A stretch of 64,000 nt of DNA from Pyronema omphalodes (GCA_024516155.1 JAJJXM010000043.1:434001-498000), one strand, 5' to 3'; shown: positions 10,779 through 22,790, counted from the first letter of the stretch. Notes: generated by a model from the sequence alone, not told the origin. Translations and numbers: made by a program.

Positions 10779-12564
10779 ATGTCCGCCGCCTCCGAGACCA
10801 ACAAACGCAAACGCGCCTCGGCCGCAGTTGAAGCCGTGGTGTCAACACCTACCTCTGGATCCGAAGGGGATGCAGAGCTTTCCACCGCGACCCCGGCACC
10901 TCAGGAAACAGCACAACCTTCCACTAAGCGGGCTAGGCGCCAGCAAAAGGAACAGAAGGAGGTTACAAACCAGGTTTTGCCAGAGGATGCTTTGGCAAAG
11001 TTGCGTCCAAAGGGTTATCCTATGAACCCTCCTCCTACCGATAGACCTGTTAGGGTTTATGCGGATGGTGTGTTTGATTTGTTCCATTTAGGGTGAGTTT
11101 TGTTTTTTTCTGGATACTTAAAGGAGCAGGATTTTTTTTTTCTTTTTTCCTGCATAACAGGCGCGGATTATGCGGTAGTTATGCAGGCAACACACGTCCA
11201 CGTCTTGCAAACACGCGTTGCCGCCATTTCTAGACCACCGAAGGAAATTGAGAATTACAGGCACAGAAATGCTAACCGCGCCTGGTACTATAGACACATG
11301 CGCCAACTCGAGCAAGCGAAAAAAGCTTTCCCAAACACGTTCCTTTTAGTCGGAATTCCCTCTGATACCGAAACTCATAAACGAAAAGGTCTCACAGTTT
11401 TAACTGACAAAGAGCGCGCGGAATCTTTGCGACACTGTAAATGGGTTGATGAGGTCATCGAGGATGCGCCTTGGATTGTTACCCCGGACTTTTTGGAGAA
11501 ACATGAAATCGATTATGTAGCGCATGATGACGAACCTTACGTTTCTGCGGAGTGTGATGATATCTATAAGCCTTGCAAGGAACAGGGCAAGTTTATGGTT
11601 ACTCAGAGAACGGAGGGAATTTCAACGACTTATATTATCACCAAGTGAGTTTTCCCTGTCTGTGGGAATTTGGGGGTTGTGGGGTGTTTGGTAGTGGCAA
11701 TCTGAGCTTCGTGGACGAGGCGAGCAGGAGAACGCGTCTTTACCAGACGCCTATAGATGTCATTGCAACCAGCTGCTAACATTATTACCCCCCAGAATTG
11801 TCCGCGACTACGAAAAATACATCTCCCGACAACTTTCCCGTGGTGCCAGTCGCCAAGAACTAAACCTCAGCTGGCTCAAAAAGAACGAAATGGACATTAA
11901 ACGTCACGTCGCCGAATTACGGGAGACCATCAAACAAAACTGGTCGACCACAGGACGGGAATTGAGGGACGAGTTCAAGAACTACTGGGCTCCTAGCCCA
12001 AGACCTGCTAATGGAAGGGATATGTACCAATTTGGTAGCAGTAGCGGTGCAAGCAATGGAAACGCAAGCAACGGAAACAATGCCAATGGAAATGCGAATG
12101 CAAACGGAAGAACATCCCAGGATGGTCATGCATCAGACGGTCATAGAAGTCCAAAGATGAACCCCAATTGGGAACATCTTGGTACCCCTAGTAGACCTCA
12201 GAGTCCGCAAACTGAGTTTGCGAATGGGTTTAGTTTGGGTTTGATTGGTGGTGTTAGATCTTGGGTAAGCTCATCATAAATTCCTTTAATCCTTAATCCC
12301 TTTCCTGGAAATCTGGAAGCCGGGGAACTGGCAACCCAAGCACTGGGACCCCAGGCGACCAGGAACATTCATCTTAAAACCCAAACAAAAAAAACAACTA
12401 ACAAACCGTAAAAACAGATGCAAAACCGTGCCTCCCGTCCAGGCAGTATGGCAGCAAGCGACGACAACAGTTCCGATGAAGACGTGGATCCTAAGGAACC
12501 TAAAACTCCCTCGAAGTCTAAGAGTTCTAGTAAAGCTGCTTCGGTTAAGGCTTCTTCGGAATGA
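10779..12564 (+). CDS. PCT1: Choline-phosphate cytidylyltransferase (four exons)
   Basis: It makes CDP-choline from phosphocholine and CTP, the regulated step of the CDP-choline route to phosphatidylcholine, at nuclear and ER membranes. Exons inferred from splice sites and frame are 10779-11092, 11294-11644, 11796-12264 and 12418-12564, giving 426 aa, close to yeast Pct1. The N-terminal 80 residues are polar and Lys/Arg-rich (KRARRQQKE, a likely nuclear signal). The catalytic domain follows with [14 protein letters not shown] (HxGH motif), [32 protein letters not shown] and RTEGISTT. An amphipathic lipid-sensing region follows ([17 protein letters not shown], then an Arg/Lys/Glu-rich helix ending in FKNYW). 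The C-terminus has an Asn/Gly/Ala-rich stretch and an acidic Ser-rich end likely to be phosphorylated. Intron 1 splits the HxGH motif between Gly and His. The start has a good context (CACCATGTCC). Upstream DNA is CT-rich. Confidence 0.96.
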
Positions 12565-13050
12565 TAGGTTTCTTTGGGATGCGGGTGCGGAACTCTGTGG
12601 CGGTGTGGTGTGGCTGGGATGGTGACGGTGCCGACGTGTGGTGGCTGAGGAGGGGGCGGTGATGGTTGCTGGTGGACATTTGGGAGAACGAGAGGTAGAA
12701 GAGGGAAATTAAAATGGTTTTGTTTTTTTTATCTTGTATTGTATTGTATTAGTTAAGCAGGAAGCAAAGGAAAGGAATGAGAAAACGGATTTCAAAGGAA
12801 TGAAATATTGCGCTTTTTTATTTATGTTATGTTCTTATATTTTGTTTTATGTTCTTATGTTTTGTTTTTGTTTTTGTTGTTTTGTTTGTCTGTTGTCTGT
12901 TGTGTGTTATGTGTTTTCGAGAAAGGATTAGGATGGGATATACAATCGGGATACATAATAGATGATGGATCTTTTTGTATTAATGGGAGTTGAAAGTTAT
13001 ATCCAGTATATCCAGTATATCCGGTATATGCAGTATATGCAATTTATATT

Positions 13051-13135
13051 ACACCTATCCATACCTATCCATACCTATCCATACCTATCCATACCTATCC
13101 ATACCTATCCATACCTATCCATACCTATCCATACA
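13051..13135. repeat. (TATCCATACC)n 10-bp satellite
   Basis: Eight nearly perfect copies, followed by CATACATA variants. Confidence 0.95.
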
Positions 13136-13502
13136 TACATACATCCATACATAAGAAACATCATCAAACCATTTATATTTTATATATTTATTATTTTTGC
13201 CAGGTTCTGTATTCATGTATCTAAAAATATATATATATATGTACTGCTCCAAGACAAAGTTAGAGCTGCAATATCTGTTTTGTATATATTTGGCGTGGAT
13301 TTCTTGGTCTGGCTATGATATTTATGATCTTGCTATGATATTGATGATATTAATGATATTACCCCCCAAAAAAGGTTCCCCGCGGATGATGTAGTTTTTC
13401 GATAGTTTTTCGATAGTTATTTCCTCCTGCTCAAGTTATCATGGATCGTCATCATGGATCGTAATCATAATCACAGTCGTAATAACCGTTCACTGTTATT
13501 TC

Positions 13503-13604
13503 AAGAGCTTGCAAAAAAAAAAAAAAAAAAAAAAAGGCAAGAGCTTACAAAAAAAAAAAAAAAAAAAAAAAAAGCAAGACTTGCAAAAAAAAAAAAAAAA
13601 AAAT
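13503..13604. repeat. Three tandem GAGCTTGC-poly(A) units
   Basis: The motif AAGAGCTTGC (variants AAGAGCTTAC and AAGACTTGC) is followed each time by a run of 18-23 A, three times in succession. This looks like slippage or tandem duplication of a poly(A)-tailed segment. Confidence 0.85.
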
Positions 13605-13724
13605 AGTAAGGAAAATAGTTAGGAAAAAACTTGGAAAAATGAACTATAGATATCAAATAAGGCTTGTAGATACATATCTCTGGAGATGAAAAGGATTTAG
13701 GATGATGGATGATGGATATGTTGA

Positions 13725-13757
13725 GGTTGTGGTTGTGGTTGTGGTTGTGGTTGTGGT
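13725..13757. repeat. (TTGTGG)n microsatellite
   Basis: About five copies of the hexamer. Confidence 0.85.
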
Positions 13758-14860
13758 ATGATGAGGTGGTATGCTGATATTTTGGGTTATGGGGTTATGG
13801 GGTTTTGGGGTTTGGGGTTATGGGGTTTTGGGGTTATGGGGTCTTGAGGTTTTGACATGTGATAGCAGATAGTAGATTGTGTGATTGTGTGATAGTGGTA
13901 TACGAGATGGTGGAATATGGGATGGTGGCATATGTAATGGCGAGATATGTGATGGCGAGATAACCTGATCCGTGTCCTGATATCCTAATATCCTACCATC
14001 CTACCATCCTACCACCCTACCATCCTACCATCCAACCATCCAACCATCCTAACTACACGACATCGCAATCAACATCCAAATCAACATCCCAATCAACATC
14101 CTGCTCTCTATCCTAAAATCAATCCCCACACCCCCATAACAAAACAACATAATAACAACCTAATAACCAGCTGATCACGAGATCACGAAAAGAGATTATA
14201 AGATCACATGACAACAAACACAACGAAACGATGAGATAAACTAGACATCCCCGTTTACAGCACGATAATAGGTATATATTTAGTTACTTAACCTGTGGTG
14301 TTTCTGGTTTCGTTATTGCATCTTAGCCCCCGCCTCCGCCCCCGCCCCCCCTTACACCCTCACCTCCGCCGCACCTCCGCCTCCGCCTCCGCCTCCCGCC
14401 CCTGCCCCGCCCCCCTTCCCCCTCTGGCTTGAGCTCCTGTAATTCTCAGCACGTACTCGCGGTAGTAAGTACTTACCTACCAGACTATTCGTCAGGTATC
14501 TGGAAGAGGGTTTCTTGGGGAGGGGGGGATCAAAAATCGAGCTGGCTTCTAGTGCTTTGGTTATTTGGTATGGTAGAGATTATATTGTGTTTTATGTATT
14601 CTTGTATGGTAACTATCAAAGTTTATAGGTCAAAAAACAGAGAAAATGAAAACAACCCGAACTCCTGCGTTATGTAGAAATATTAAAGATCAAGAATCAA
14701 TGTCCGGAGGAGTGAATTGTGCACTGCATTTTTCACCTCCCCCCGCCCCCCGCCCCCACACACACACCCCCCCGCCTCGTCCTCCCTCCCGCATGGCCCT
14801 GCCCTGCTCCCCCCTCTCCCCTTGTCTCCGAAATCTCCACGCCCCACGCCCCGCGCCTCT

Positions 14861-15871
14861 CTACTTTTTCGGCCTGCTTATACCCCCCGGACCAATCGCC
14901 ATACCCACCGCTTCCTCCGCCCACTTTTTCGCATCCTCCTTCAAACCCCCCAACTCCCTCCTCTGCAAAACCTCCCTAACCTCTCTATCTCCCCAAACTC
15001 GTTCTCTAGCCTTCTGTTCCTCCCCCCACCAACCCGCAACTTTCAACCTCAACCCCGCATCCCCCATCGCAGCACCCTTCGCAACTCCCGTACCCCTCAG
15101 TATCTTCGCAGTCCTAACCAACCTCTCCACCGTCTCCTCCCCTTCCACCTCCTTAACCCTCCACCTCTTTGTCGCCCCCGCCCAAACAACCCCGGCCAAG
15201 CCAGCATCCAGCACAGCAATCCCCACATACCTCAACATTCTCGCCCTCCAAAACGACCAGGTAACATCATCCCCTCCTTTTGCCGAGAGATTCACCGCCG
15301 GATCATAAACCAAAAACACCTCCGCTGCAGCTAATGATAAAGCCGCGACTGTGGCAATGGTTCTCCATGATCGGGAATATTTGTTCCCTGTGCAAAGGCC
15401 CAGAATAGCTAGATTCGCCATATGTGGGAGGAAAATGGCTGGTAGGGAGTAGTATAACCAACTCGCCGGGGAATCGAAGGAACACCATGTGCATTCTGCT
15501 AATACGTATGGGCCGTAGCTGGCGTATAGTAATCTTCCATCTCTGGTGTTGAGACGGGATTTTAGGGCTGCGTCGAGGGATTGTTCAGAGTCGGAACGGT
15601 TTAAGGTGCTGAGACGATGGAAGAGGGTTTCCGTGGGAGTTTGAAGAAGGCGGGAGTTCGTGAGTTGGAAGATATTGGGTGGTGTAAACTGCGGAAGAGA
15701 AAGGAGGAGGAATAGTAGGCTGATGAGGAAAAGGGTGTTGGTTATTGGGCGCGCGTCAGAGGGGAGGGGAATAGGTGTGCTGTTGCGGGATCGTAGAATA
15801 TTGCGGAGTCGCGTGTAGATTAGTGGGCCGAAGATTATTAGGCCGGTTTGAAGGAGCGTACTGTCCACCAT
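14861..15871 (-). CDS. Conserved-looking multi-pass membrane protein, function unknown
   Basis: Single exon of 336 aa, starting at the ATG complementary to 15869-15871. I chose it because its context is strong (AACCATGG) and a transmembrane-like segment follows at once; an upstream in-frame start at 15973 would add 34 Gln/Pro/Ser-rich residues. Hydrophobic segments lie near residues 6-22 (LLQTGLIIFGPLIY), 44-62 (LFLISLLFLLLSL), 130-160 (WLYYSLPAIFLPHMANLAIL), 170-190 (TIATVAALSLAAAEVFLV) and 212-232 (YVGIAVLDAGLAGVVWAG), giving about five spans. The last 100 residues are soluble and charged (Lys/Glu/Arg). The middle region (GPYVLAECTWCSF) looks conserved-type. I do not recognise a named family. 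Confidence 0.75.
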   Translation of the reverse strand: MVDSTLLQTGLIIFGPLIYTRLRNILRSRNSTPIPLPSDARPITNTLFLISLLFLLLSLPQFTPPNIFQLTNSRLLQTPTETLFHRLSTLNRSDSEQSLDAALKSRLNTRDGRLLYASYGPYVLAECTWCSFDSPASWLYYSLPAIFLPHMANLAILGLCTGNKYSRSWRTIATVAALSLAAAEVFLVYDPAVNLSAKGGDDVTWSFWRARMLRYVGIAVLDAGLAGVVWAGATKRWRVKEVEGEETVERLVRTAKILRGTGVAKGAAMGDAGLRLKVAGWWGEEQKARERVWGDREVREVLQRRELGGLKEDAKKWAEEAVGMAIGPGGISRPKK

Positions 15872-17291
15872 GGTTGCTGCCGGTGATGGTGGGGTTTGCT
15901 GTTGCTGATGGTGTGGATCGGACGCGATGAGCTGAGATGATGTTGCTTGAACCGATTGTACCTCGCAGACCAACAGGCGAGCAGAGAGCTGGGGATTGGA
16001 GGCTAGTGGGTGTGACGTAAGGATCCTGGTCGCGTGCCGAGTGGTGCGGAATTTGGGAGGTCATGGAAACATGAACTAAGGCTTTAGAATGATCTGATAA
16101 GATGGCTATTGTCTTGAGCTGCTCTGTGACACCATGAAGCTCTTGGAGCAAGCGCTGTAAGCTCACTTCTGTCTACACAACCACCTTCAGGATTCATCCA
16201 ACTTTGAAGTTATTCTTCATTGGCACGCGCTATGCTGATTCTGTCACCAAATATTTATTTTACTGACTGAATCATAATTCAAAGCTATACTATATAAACC
16301 AAATCCCGAATACCGACAGCTTAGCCTTTGATTCCTTCTCATAAGAAAGCTATTCTAGTCCTCCGTTCCTACCCCTTCGCTCTATAACAGAAATAACTCA
16401 CCTACCTTCGTATATAAATTATACTCAAAATTACTGTCTTGAGCATATACAAGCTTTTCCTGATGAGATTGTTACTACCAGCAAGCCAAATCCAAAAAAA
16501 TCTATAAGAAACTCCAAGAGCTATAGGATGACTTTGATACTTTCTTTACAACCCCTAATTTGACAAGGTGACCGAAGATTTTCCATTCTACAACAAAGTC
16601 TGAGAACTGGGAATACTCCTATCAAGCAGCTCCATTCAACCACCGTGACCAGAGTTGAAACTTCAGTTACAAGAGCGTCGTTAACCACCACCATCACCTC
16701 TGACAACAGTAAAGGATGTTTACAAAAGCATTCAAATAATGCTATTTTATTGTTACATGTATTGAGAGATATCTTTTGTGCAGTAACTAGGAAGAAAAAC
16801 TTCACTGTTGATGGAAGCTTGATAGCGGGTAATGAATGGCGGTGCTCATAATGTATCACTCAGATGGTAGAACATTGTCCAGGTTAATCATATAGGGATT
16901 GTCGCATAAAGCATGATATGAATCTGAGGTGCTGTTTGAAGTTTCCTGGGGTTTCGTCGTAGCTGGAGGATAGGGAGGTTTCTTGTTCATCACTGGTATA
17001 TTATAAGAGATATAGATAAAGGGTGTTAGTGGCGTTTTATTCATGACTAACGTACAGATATGACTTTTGTTCTTGTTTTGTTCTTTTTTTAACCTTCAGT
17101 GTCGCAAATCCAGAGAGAAAAATATATAGATAGAAGCCTATATATCTCTTTCCTGGCGTGAAATTCTGACTGACCAGTTAAGAAAAGAGCGCGCGATGCA
17201 GAATCGACAACCTAAACCGCCATTAGTAAGCATATTACAATTGACCTCTTCAGTTTCTCTCGAGTGCGTACCTATGCATCGTGTAAATTCT
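15872..17291. other. Intergenic; no gene seen
   Basis: AT-rich DNA with only short frames. The first 150 bp next to 15872 are the probable promoter and 5' leader of the minus-strand membrane protein gene. Confidence 0.55.
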
Positions 17292-18086
17292 CTAGGCTTC
17301 CTCCGAAGCAATTTTCTCTTCTCCCTTCTTTCCTCCTTTCTTTCCACCCTTCTTTCCGCCCTTCTTTTTGCCCTTCTTGCCTCCCTTCTTGCCCCCTTTC
17401 ATTCCCCCAGTTCTTCCCCCCTTCCTTCCCCCGGGGATTCCTTTCGCCCATTTCTCTCTGTATTCCTTCTCTTCAATCCACAGCCCCAACTCCCTATTAT
17501 ACCCCTCCAAAATCCCCACAACCTTCTCATAAACATACTCCGAGAAAATCCCCCTATTCTTCAACTTCTCCCAAGCCTCAGCATTACTCCAGACCAAATT
17601 ACCCTCTTGATCTCTCTCCTCAAGCTGTCTTAGCATTACAAGTCGTCCAATATCTTCTTTCTTGAAAAACCCGTGTTGGTACAGAAGCTTTTGCATTTGC
17701 AGACCACGCGTTAGAGTTATTTCCCAGTCTATTTCGTAATCTTCGAGTTCCAAGTTCTTAGCATCGAGGCAATGGTTGTGGGTTGAGGATTCCTCAGGGT
17801 TGCAGCGGGAGGTACAGGGGTGACAGCGCCAGGTAGAGAATAGGTCCATGAGAGCGACGAGGAGGTCGTGGGCTTCGTTCCATTGGATTGGTGGAAGCTT
17901 GGTTCCGGGGGTGGAAGATTCGTTGGGGGAAGTAGTGGAGGGGCAGGGTTCGTCGGGGTTGATAGTTGGGGGATTTTCTGAGATGATGAGTGTTTTCTTG
18001 AACAGTTTGGAAAAATAGTCGATGTCATCGTCAGAGGTATCAGATGAAGAGGAGGGGAAGGTCTCGTCGAGGATATCGGGAGCCAT
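17292..18086 (-). CDS. Hypothetical protein with Gly/Lys-rich repeat tail
   Basis: Single exon of 264 aa from the ATG complementary to 18084-18086 (MAPDILDE); an in-frame start at 18242 would add 52 Ser/Arg-rich residues and is less likely. Residues 1-75 are acidic and Ser/Pro-rich. Residues 75-205 form a plausible folded domain with conserved-looking Trp and Cys (WNEAHDLLVALMDLFSTW, CHPCTSRC, DYEIDWEITLTRGLQMQKLL, FFKKEDIGRLVMLRQLEER, FSEYVYEKVVGILEGYNREL). From about residue 215 the protein is a basic GGKKGGKK-type tail of about 45 residues. Such tails usually bind RNA or other polyanions, which is only an inference here. No family recognised. Confidence 0.72.
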   Translation of the reverse strand: MAPDILDETFPSSSSDTSDDDIDYFSKLFKKTLIISENPPTINPDEPCPSTTSPNESSTPGTKLPPIQWNEAHDLLVALMDLFSTWRCHPCTSRCNPEESSTHNHCLDAKNLELEDYEIDWEITLTRGLQMQKLLYQHGFFKKEDIGRLVMLRQLEERDQEGNLVWSNAEAWEKLKNRGIFSEYVYEKVVGILEGYNRELGLWIEEKEYREKWAKGIPGGRKGGRTGGMKGGKKGGKKGKKKGGKKGGKKGGKKGEEKIASEEA

Positions 18087-18764
18087 GATGGAGTGGCGAG
18101 ACCGACTTGAGCTGTGGTGTCGTGAGAGAGAACCTTCGCGAGAGTGGATGCGAAGGAGGATGAAGGTTTGAGGGGAATGTCGGTCAGAGTTTTTCGTGCA
18201 CTGGCAAGAGGGACTTTTGTAGCGGAGAATGAGTAAAAACATTTGGTATCTTGTCGGGATTGCCCCCTACTCATATTTGTTTGGTGTTGTGTTTGGCACA
18301 GTTTGATGCGGTTACTGTAACACGGTTGTGGGTTTCCGCTGTTCTTCAACATAGGTGTTGAAATATATGAGTGACCAATCGTCATATTTTGATTTTCTAG
18401 TGGTATGGTATAGACCATGGCTTCCGATTTCACAACAATATTGCCGTGCTTTTTGACTCCAAACTAAAAACTTCGAGCCTCGACAGCCTCGACGTTTTCA
18501 CAAATCGGGCTTTAGAAGTCTCCGTCGTAAGGATCTTCTTCTTTTTCTCTGTATATATATCCATTTCACAATCCCTATAATCGATCCATCCCAGATCCTT
18601 TTTCCAGATCTCGTGACAATTCCTCCATACTATCTTCTCTACCCTTCAAAACTATTACAGCCGTTTATCATCCTTGGTCTTTATCCATATATATCATCCC
18701 CCTATAATATATGTCTTCCTTGCCCCAGTATTCAACATAAGTTATAATACCATAATTACTAGGA

Positions 18765-19020
18765 TCACCAGGATCACCGGAATCACCAGAATCACCAGAA
18801 TCACCAGAATCACCAGAATCACCAGAATCACCAGAATCACCAGAATCACCAGAATCACCAGAATCACCAGAATCACCAGAATCACCAGAATCACCAGAAT
18901 CACCAGAATCACCAGAATCACCAGAATCACCAGAATCACCAGAATCACCAGAATCACAAGAATCACCAGAATCACCAGAATCACCAGAATCACCAGAATC
19001 ACAAGAATCACCAGAATCAT
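18765..19020. repeat. (ATCACCAGA)n 9-bp satellite, about 28 copies
   Basis: A 9-bp unit with few substitutions (ATCACAAGA in some copies). Since 9 is a multiple of 3, it reads as an endless three-residue repeat (Thr-Arg-Ile on plus, Val-Ile-Leu on minus). It is bounded by unrelated AT-rich DNA and has no gene context. Confidence 0.95.
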
Positions 19021-20199
19021 TGGAGTCGAATATTTATACACATGAATCTTTATAGAAAGCCACTATTATCATAACCGGAAGAAAAAAGATAACTACAATA
19101 TCAATCAAAACAACTATGATGAATATATATATATATTTCATTATATATGAAACATGGAAGTTGATGCAAAGATTGATACAACAACTTTGTAACGTTTTTT
19201 CTCTCATATTAAGTGTTACTTCTTTTTGCCAATATTCAAAATTCGTTGCAGCATTATTGTCAGTGGGCCAGATGGGTTGAAAGTATACGAAAAAGATGTA
19301 CTGCAAAATTCAAACCTATGTATATGTATTACGATTGGAGCTACAAACGGTCCATCTAGTCCAGTCCTTCCCCAGTACCGGAGTAAGATAAGAATATCAA
19401 TCCATTCCAGCAGCAGTTCCCCGACTGGCGGTTTTTCCCACACCATAGACCGAAATACCTGTAGGTGACTGCAGTCAATCACAACGCCGTCACTCGCCGG
19501 TGACTGGCTTCAACAGCAGTCCGCGAACGTCAGTATCATGTGATACATATTACGTAATCTCAGAGCTGAATCAGCTGCCCATAGTGCTTGTTAGAAGTAG
19601 CCTGTCAAGCCGTGTTGGTGGAGTGGTGGAGGATGACAAACGCTAGTAGCACTTGCCCCCTACTCATAATGTCTTGTTCACACGTTGTTAGTCCTAGAGA
19701 CGAATATACTCACAAGACTGCATTATCCACCTCCATCTCTTTGACTTGTGGGTTGTGGCCCTCAATCTGTTCACCTTTCAATGATGATTTCCAGTCTTTC
19801 GTTCCTGCCGCCTAGATCGGACTGTATTGCTGCTGTCTCTCTTGAGTTTCAACTGCGGATTAGATGGGACCACGGCATGCAGCGGTTCAGCCCGCACAGG
19901 GAGGAGATCTGAATATGCATAGACACACCGACACAATCCGAATGATACAACCTAGACCCTAAAACCTAAGACCAAAACCCTAAAACCTAAAAGCACCCCT
20001 ACCGCATGCTTCATTAGCAGTCTCTGTCATCACAAAAGAAAGAAAAGAAATATAGCATCAATCAGAGCTTTGAAGTGTGTGTGTATAGTGATGCATCATG
20101 ATTTCCTTGACTACTTAGTTCGGAAAACGGAATATGAGCATCACATGTTCATCCGTAACAAAAGAAAACAGAACAACGTAACACCGCATCAATTTTTCT

Positions 20200-20400
20200 G
20201 CATTGCTGCACTTCTGCATTCAGCAAGGCAAAAAAAGAAAACAACAAAAATTTAAGTTTGCGATGCGAGATTCTGCTTAGATTTTTTAGCGAATGATGAG
20301 ACAGGGTTTGTGCACGTTGCTGGATGATGGTGGAGATATGGGAATGTTGGTGGAAATCTCAATCGTCATTTTTGAGAAAAAGAAAAAAGAAAACAAAAGA
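20200..20400. repeat. Diverged direct duplication, copy 1
   Basis: Shares an ordered series of matches with 21285-21480: CAGCAAGGCAAAAAAA, then a GAATGATGAG-type motif, GGGTTTG.GCACGTT and TGGATG.TGGTGG. An A-rich GAAAGGAAAA stretch follows in both copies. Confidence 0.65.
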
Positions 20401-21284
20401 AAAAGGAAAAGGAAAATAGAAAAATAAAGGAAAGAAAGAAGAAAGAATGCAATCGTCGATTAGGTTACATACTGAACTTTTTTTTTCTCGTACGATATCG
20501 AAGTAAGATAATCCAGTCGCAAACCAATTACAATTGGATTTAACTTTTTGTCAGAATATTTTCATTAGAAAATGTTTCAGCATTGTGTATGTTTCTGTCA
20601 AACGGAAACGTGAGAGAAAGGTGGAGGTGGAAGATTGTATTCATTGAGAACGATAGTGATCTAGCTCTACATGTCTACAGAGGGAGATATACCCAATGTG
20701 GGAACTCCACCTCCACGTGCCAGTCACGTAAGCCCTAAGTGCGGCCAAGACACCGGAACTCTAGGCGACCTTTAACAGCTTGTAAGGGAGCTTTTTCATC
20801 GTGGAATTACAATAATAACGGATCTAAAAAGTGATGATACAGCAGATAATTGAGGGTGGATGAGTACTTTCGTTGCCGTAGCCGGGTTATATGTACATAT
20901 GTATCTGTATTCCCATTCTATTTCTCTAGAAGGCTTGAGTTGGATGATATGATATTGATGTAAATAGTCATGTGATTTCAACTCATCTAACTTAACAGAA
21001 AGGAACTTATTTGATTCATTTCTTTGGTCTGTAACCCGTGGATAACAGACAGAAGATAAAGAATTTGAACGGGGCTTAGGTATATGGATGTATGGATCTA
21101 TGAAGGTACATATCATCACTTCCTTTCCACGAACACGGTTATATTAGTAACTTCGTATATGTATATACGAGAACATCAATGAGTCCCTATCACATATCAC
21201 ATGTCAAAGCAAAGCGGCCCCCCCCCCCCCCCCTGCGCCCCCGGCCCCGGTCGCACCGGTAACACAGCAGGCAGGACGCTGCAT

Positions 21285-21560
21285 CGCTGCATCCAGCAAG
21301 GCAAAAAAAAGGCAGAGAAATAAACTTTAGATCTGGGAAAGATTCGGGTTAGGAATTGACGAATGATGAGGATGGGTTTGGGCACGTTTTTGGATGGATT
21401 GTGGTGGTTTGTAAAGCGCACCATAAAGCGCACCATAAAGCGCACCATAAAGCGTGGTACCGTGGTGGGGATCTTTATTTTTTATTTTTTTGGTAGGGGA
21501 AGGAAGGAAGGAAAAAGGAAGGAAGGAAAGAAGGAAGGAGAAATGAAAGAAAAGAGGGAT
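21285..21560. repeat. Diverged direct duplication, copy 2, with 12-bp triplicate
   Basis: Second copy of the 20.2 kb segment. It contains three to four head-to-tail copies of a 12-bp unit GCGCACCATAAA at about 21416-21455, absent from copy 1, and a GGAAGGAAGGAAA purine run. Confidence 0.65.
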
Positions 21561-22347
21561 AAAAGGAATCGTCGATTGAGTTTATTTTTGTCTCCTGTTT
21601 TTGTATTTGTATTTTTTCTTGATTAAGCTAGAATTCAATTCCAATCATTTTTTACCTTTAACGAGATAATACATTTTATTCTCTTCTTGGATGGATTTTC
21701 ATTTGCTCATATATACTATACAACCATCACTATTATCTACATCATCATCCAATCCCACAAAAATCAATCTCATCAATTTTATCCTCTCTATCATTTATCA
21801 CAATCACCTCCATTTTTCCCTTTCACAAGCCAGAAAAGAAAAATCCGAAATCATCCGTTAACCATTAACTCCTCAAAGTATCCTCAATTCACTGTTCTAG
21901 AATCCTAGATAAGTATGGCACCATCGAAAGATCATCGATATTGGATTGGATTGGTACATATCGCTTACTTATCGGGTATCGGGTATCGATATCTATATTG
22001 ATTAACTTGAACTTATTGATTCCATACTGCCACATACTGCTGATCCCACTAGCTGCTAATTCCTCGTTTCCGGTTGATCGGTAAACGGCTGTTGTGGGGC
22101 TGGGCTGGGTTGGGTTGTGTAGGGCTGGGTTGTGTGGGTTGTGTAGGGCCGGGTTGTGTCGGTATGTACCGTATTTATACATAAAGGTAATAGTCCTCTA
22201 GTTTCTAGGTAAACAAATAATATATTCACTATGGAAAATTGCAAATACATAGCTTGTACTTATGCACCATGATATGAGGTTTATAAGGCTTGGAATCTAG
22301 ACTTTTTGTCATACCGTCACACTGTTACCTGGTCATAGAAAAGTATA

Positions 22348-22428
22348 CGAGGTGCTGGACAAAAGTCATCGTCACCCCGCGCGGCGCTTAGCACAGAAAA
22401 GTGACGGTCACTTTTGTCCAGCACCTCG
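22348..22428. mobile_element. 81-bp Tc1/mariner-like MITE
   Basis: Near-perfect terminal inverted repeats CGAGGTGCTGGACAAAAGT and ACTTTTGTCCAGCACCTCG, flanked on both sides by TA (22346-22347 and 22429-22430), the target duplication of Tc1/mariner elements. The dyad continues inward (CGTCAC / GTGACG) and leaves about 25 bp in the middle. It has no coding capacity and would need a transposase supplied in trans. Confidence 0.85.
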
Positions 22429-22790
22429 TACAAGGCTATGCAAGGCTATGCAAGGCTATATAAGGCTATATAACGCTATGTACTATGTACTATGTACAGT
22501 AAACCGTGATGCTGCTACAATTATACATATGATACATATGATACATACACAAGTCATAAGCTGGTACATACATACAGACCCGGAGATTCGGCTTATTGAT
22601 ATCTCGTCTATGTAGCAGCTAGCTAGCTTACTCAGCACTGCCGTCTGTAAAGACTTCCGGGAGGCGACACACCCCAATATTCATGTAAGTTCGACTTTTT
22701 CTGTTTTTTTTTTTCGTCTGACCTCGTTAATCGGAGTGTAACGATATGGTGTAACGATATGGTGTAACGATGTAACAAATGTAAAGATAT

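Larger units (their letters stand above)
12565..14860. other. Intergenic DNA rich in simple repeats
   Basis: This is the 3' UTR of the cytidylyltransferase gene (T-rich at 12720-12900) and then low-complexity DNA. Besides the arrays listed separately it holds GGGGTTTTGGGGTTATG repeats (about 13780-13855), CATCCTAC repeats (about 13985-14045) and a C-rich, G-quadruplex-prone stretch (about 14327-14420). I see no gene. Confidence 0.6.

Noticed and set aside
14646..15334. Plus-strand frames of 200 or more codons opposite the membrane protein gene
   Set aside because: Pro/Thr-rich shadows of the GC-biased minus-strand gene; only the minus frame has coherent transmembrane segments and a good start.
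18765..19020. CRISPR-like appearance of regular repeats
   Set aside because: There are no unique spacers; it is a simple tandem array in a eukaryotic genome.
18674..19045. Open frames of Thr-Arg-Ile or Val-Ile-Leu repeats
   Set aside because: Pure 9-bp satellite, open in opposite strands, no flanking coding sequence.
19950..20000. Telomere-like CCCTAAAACCTAA repeats
   Set aside because: Only a few imperfect copies with no tandem order, inside the window and flanked by ordinary DNA.
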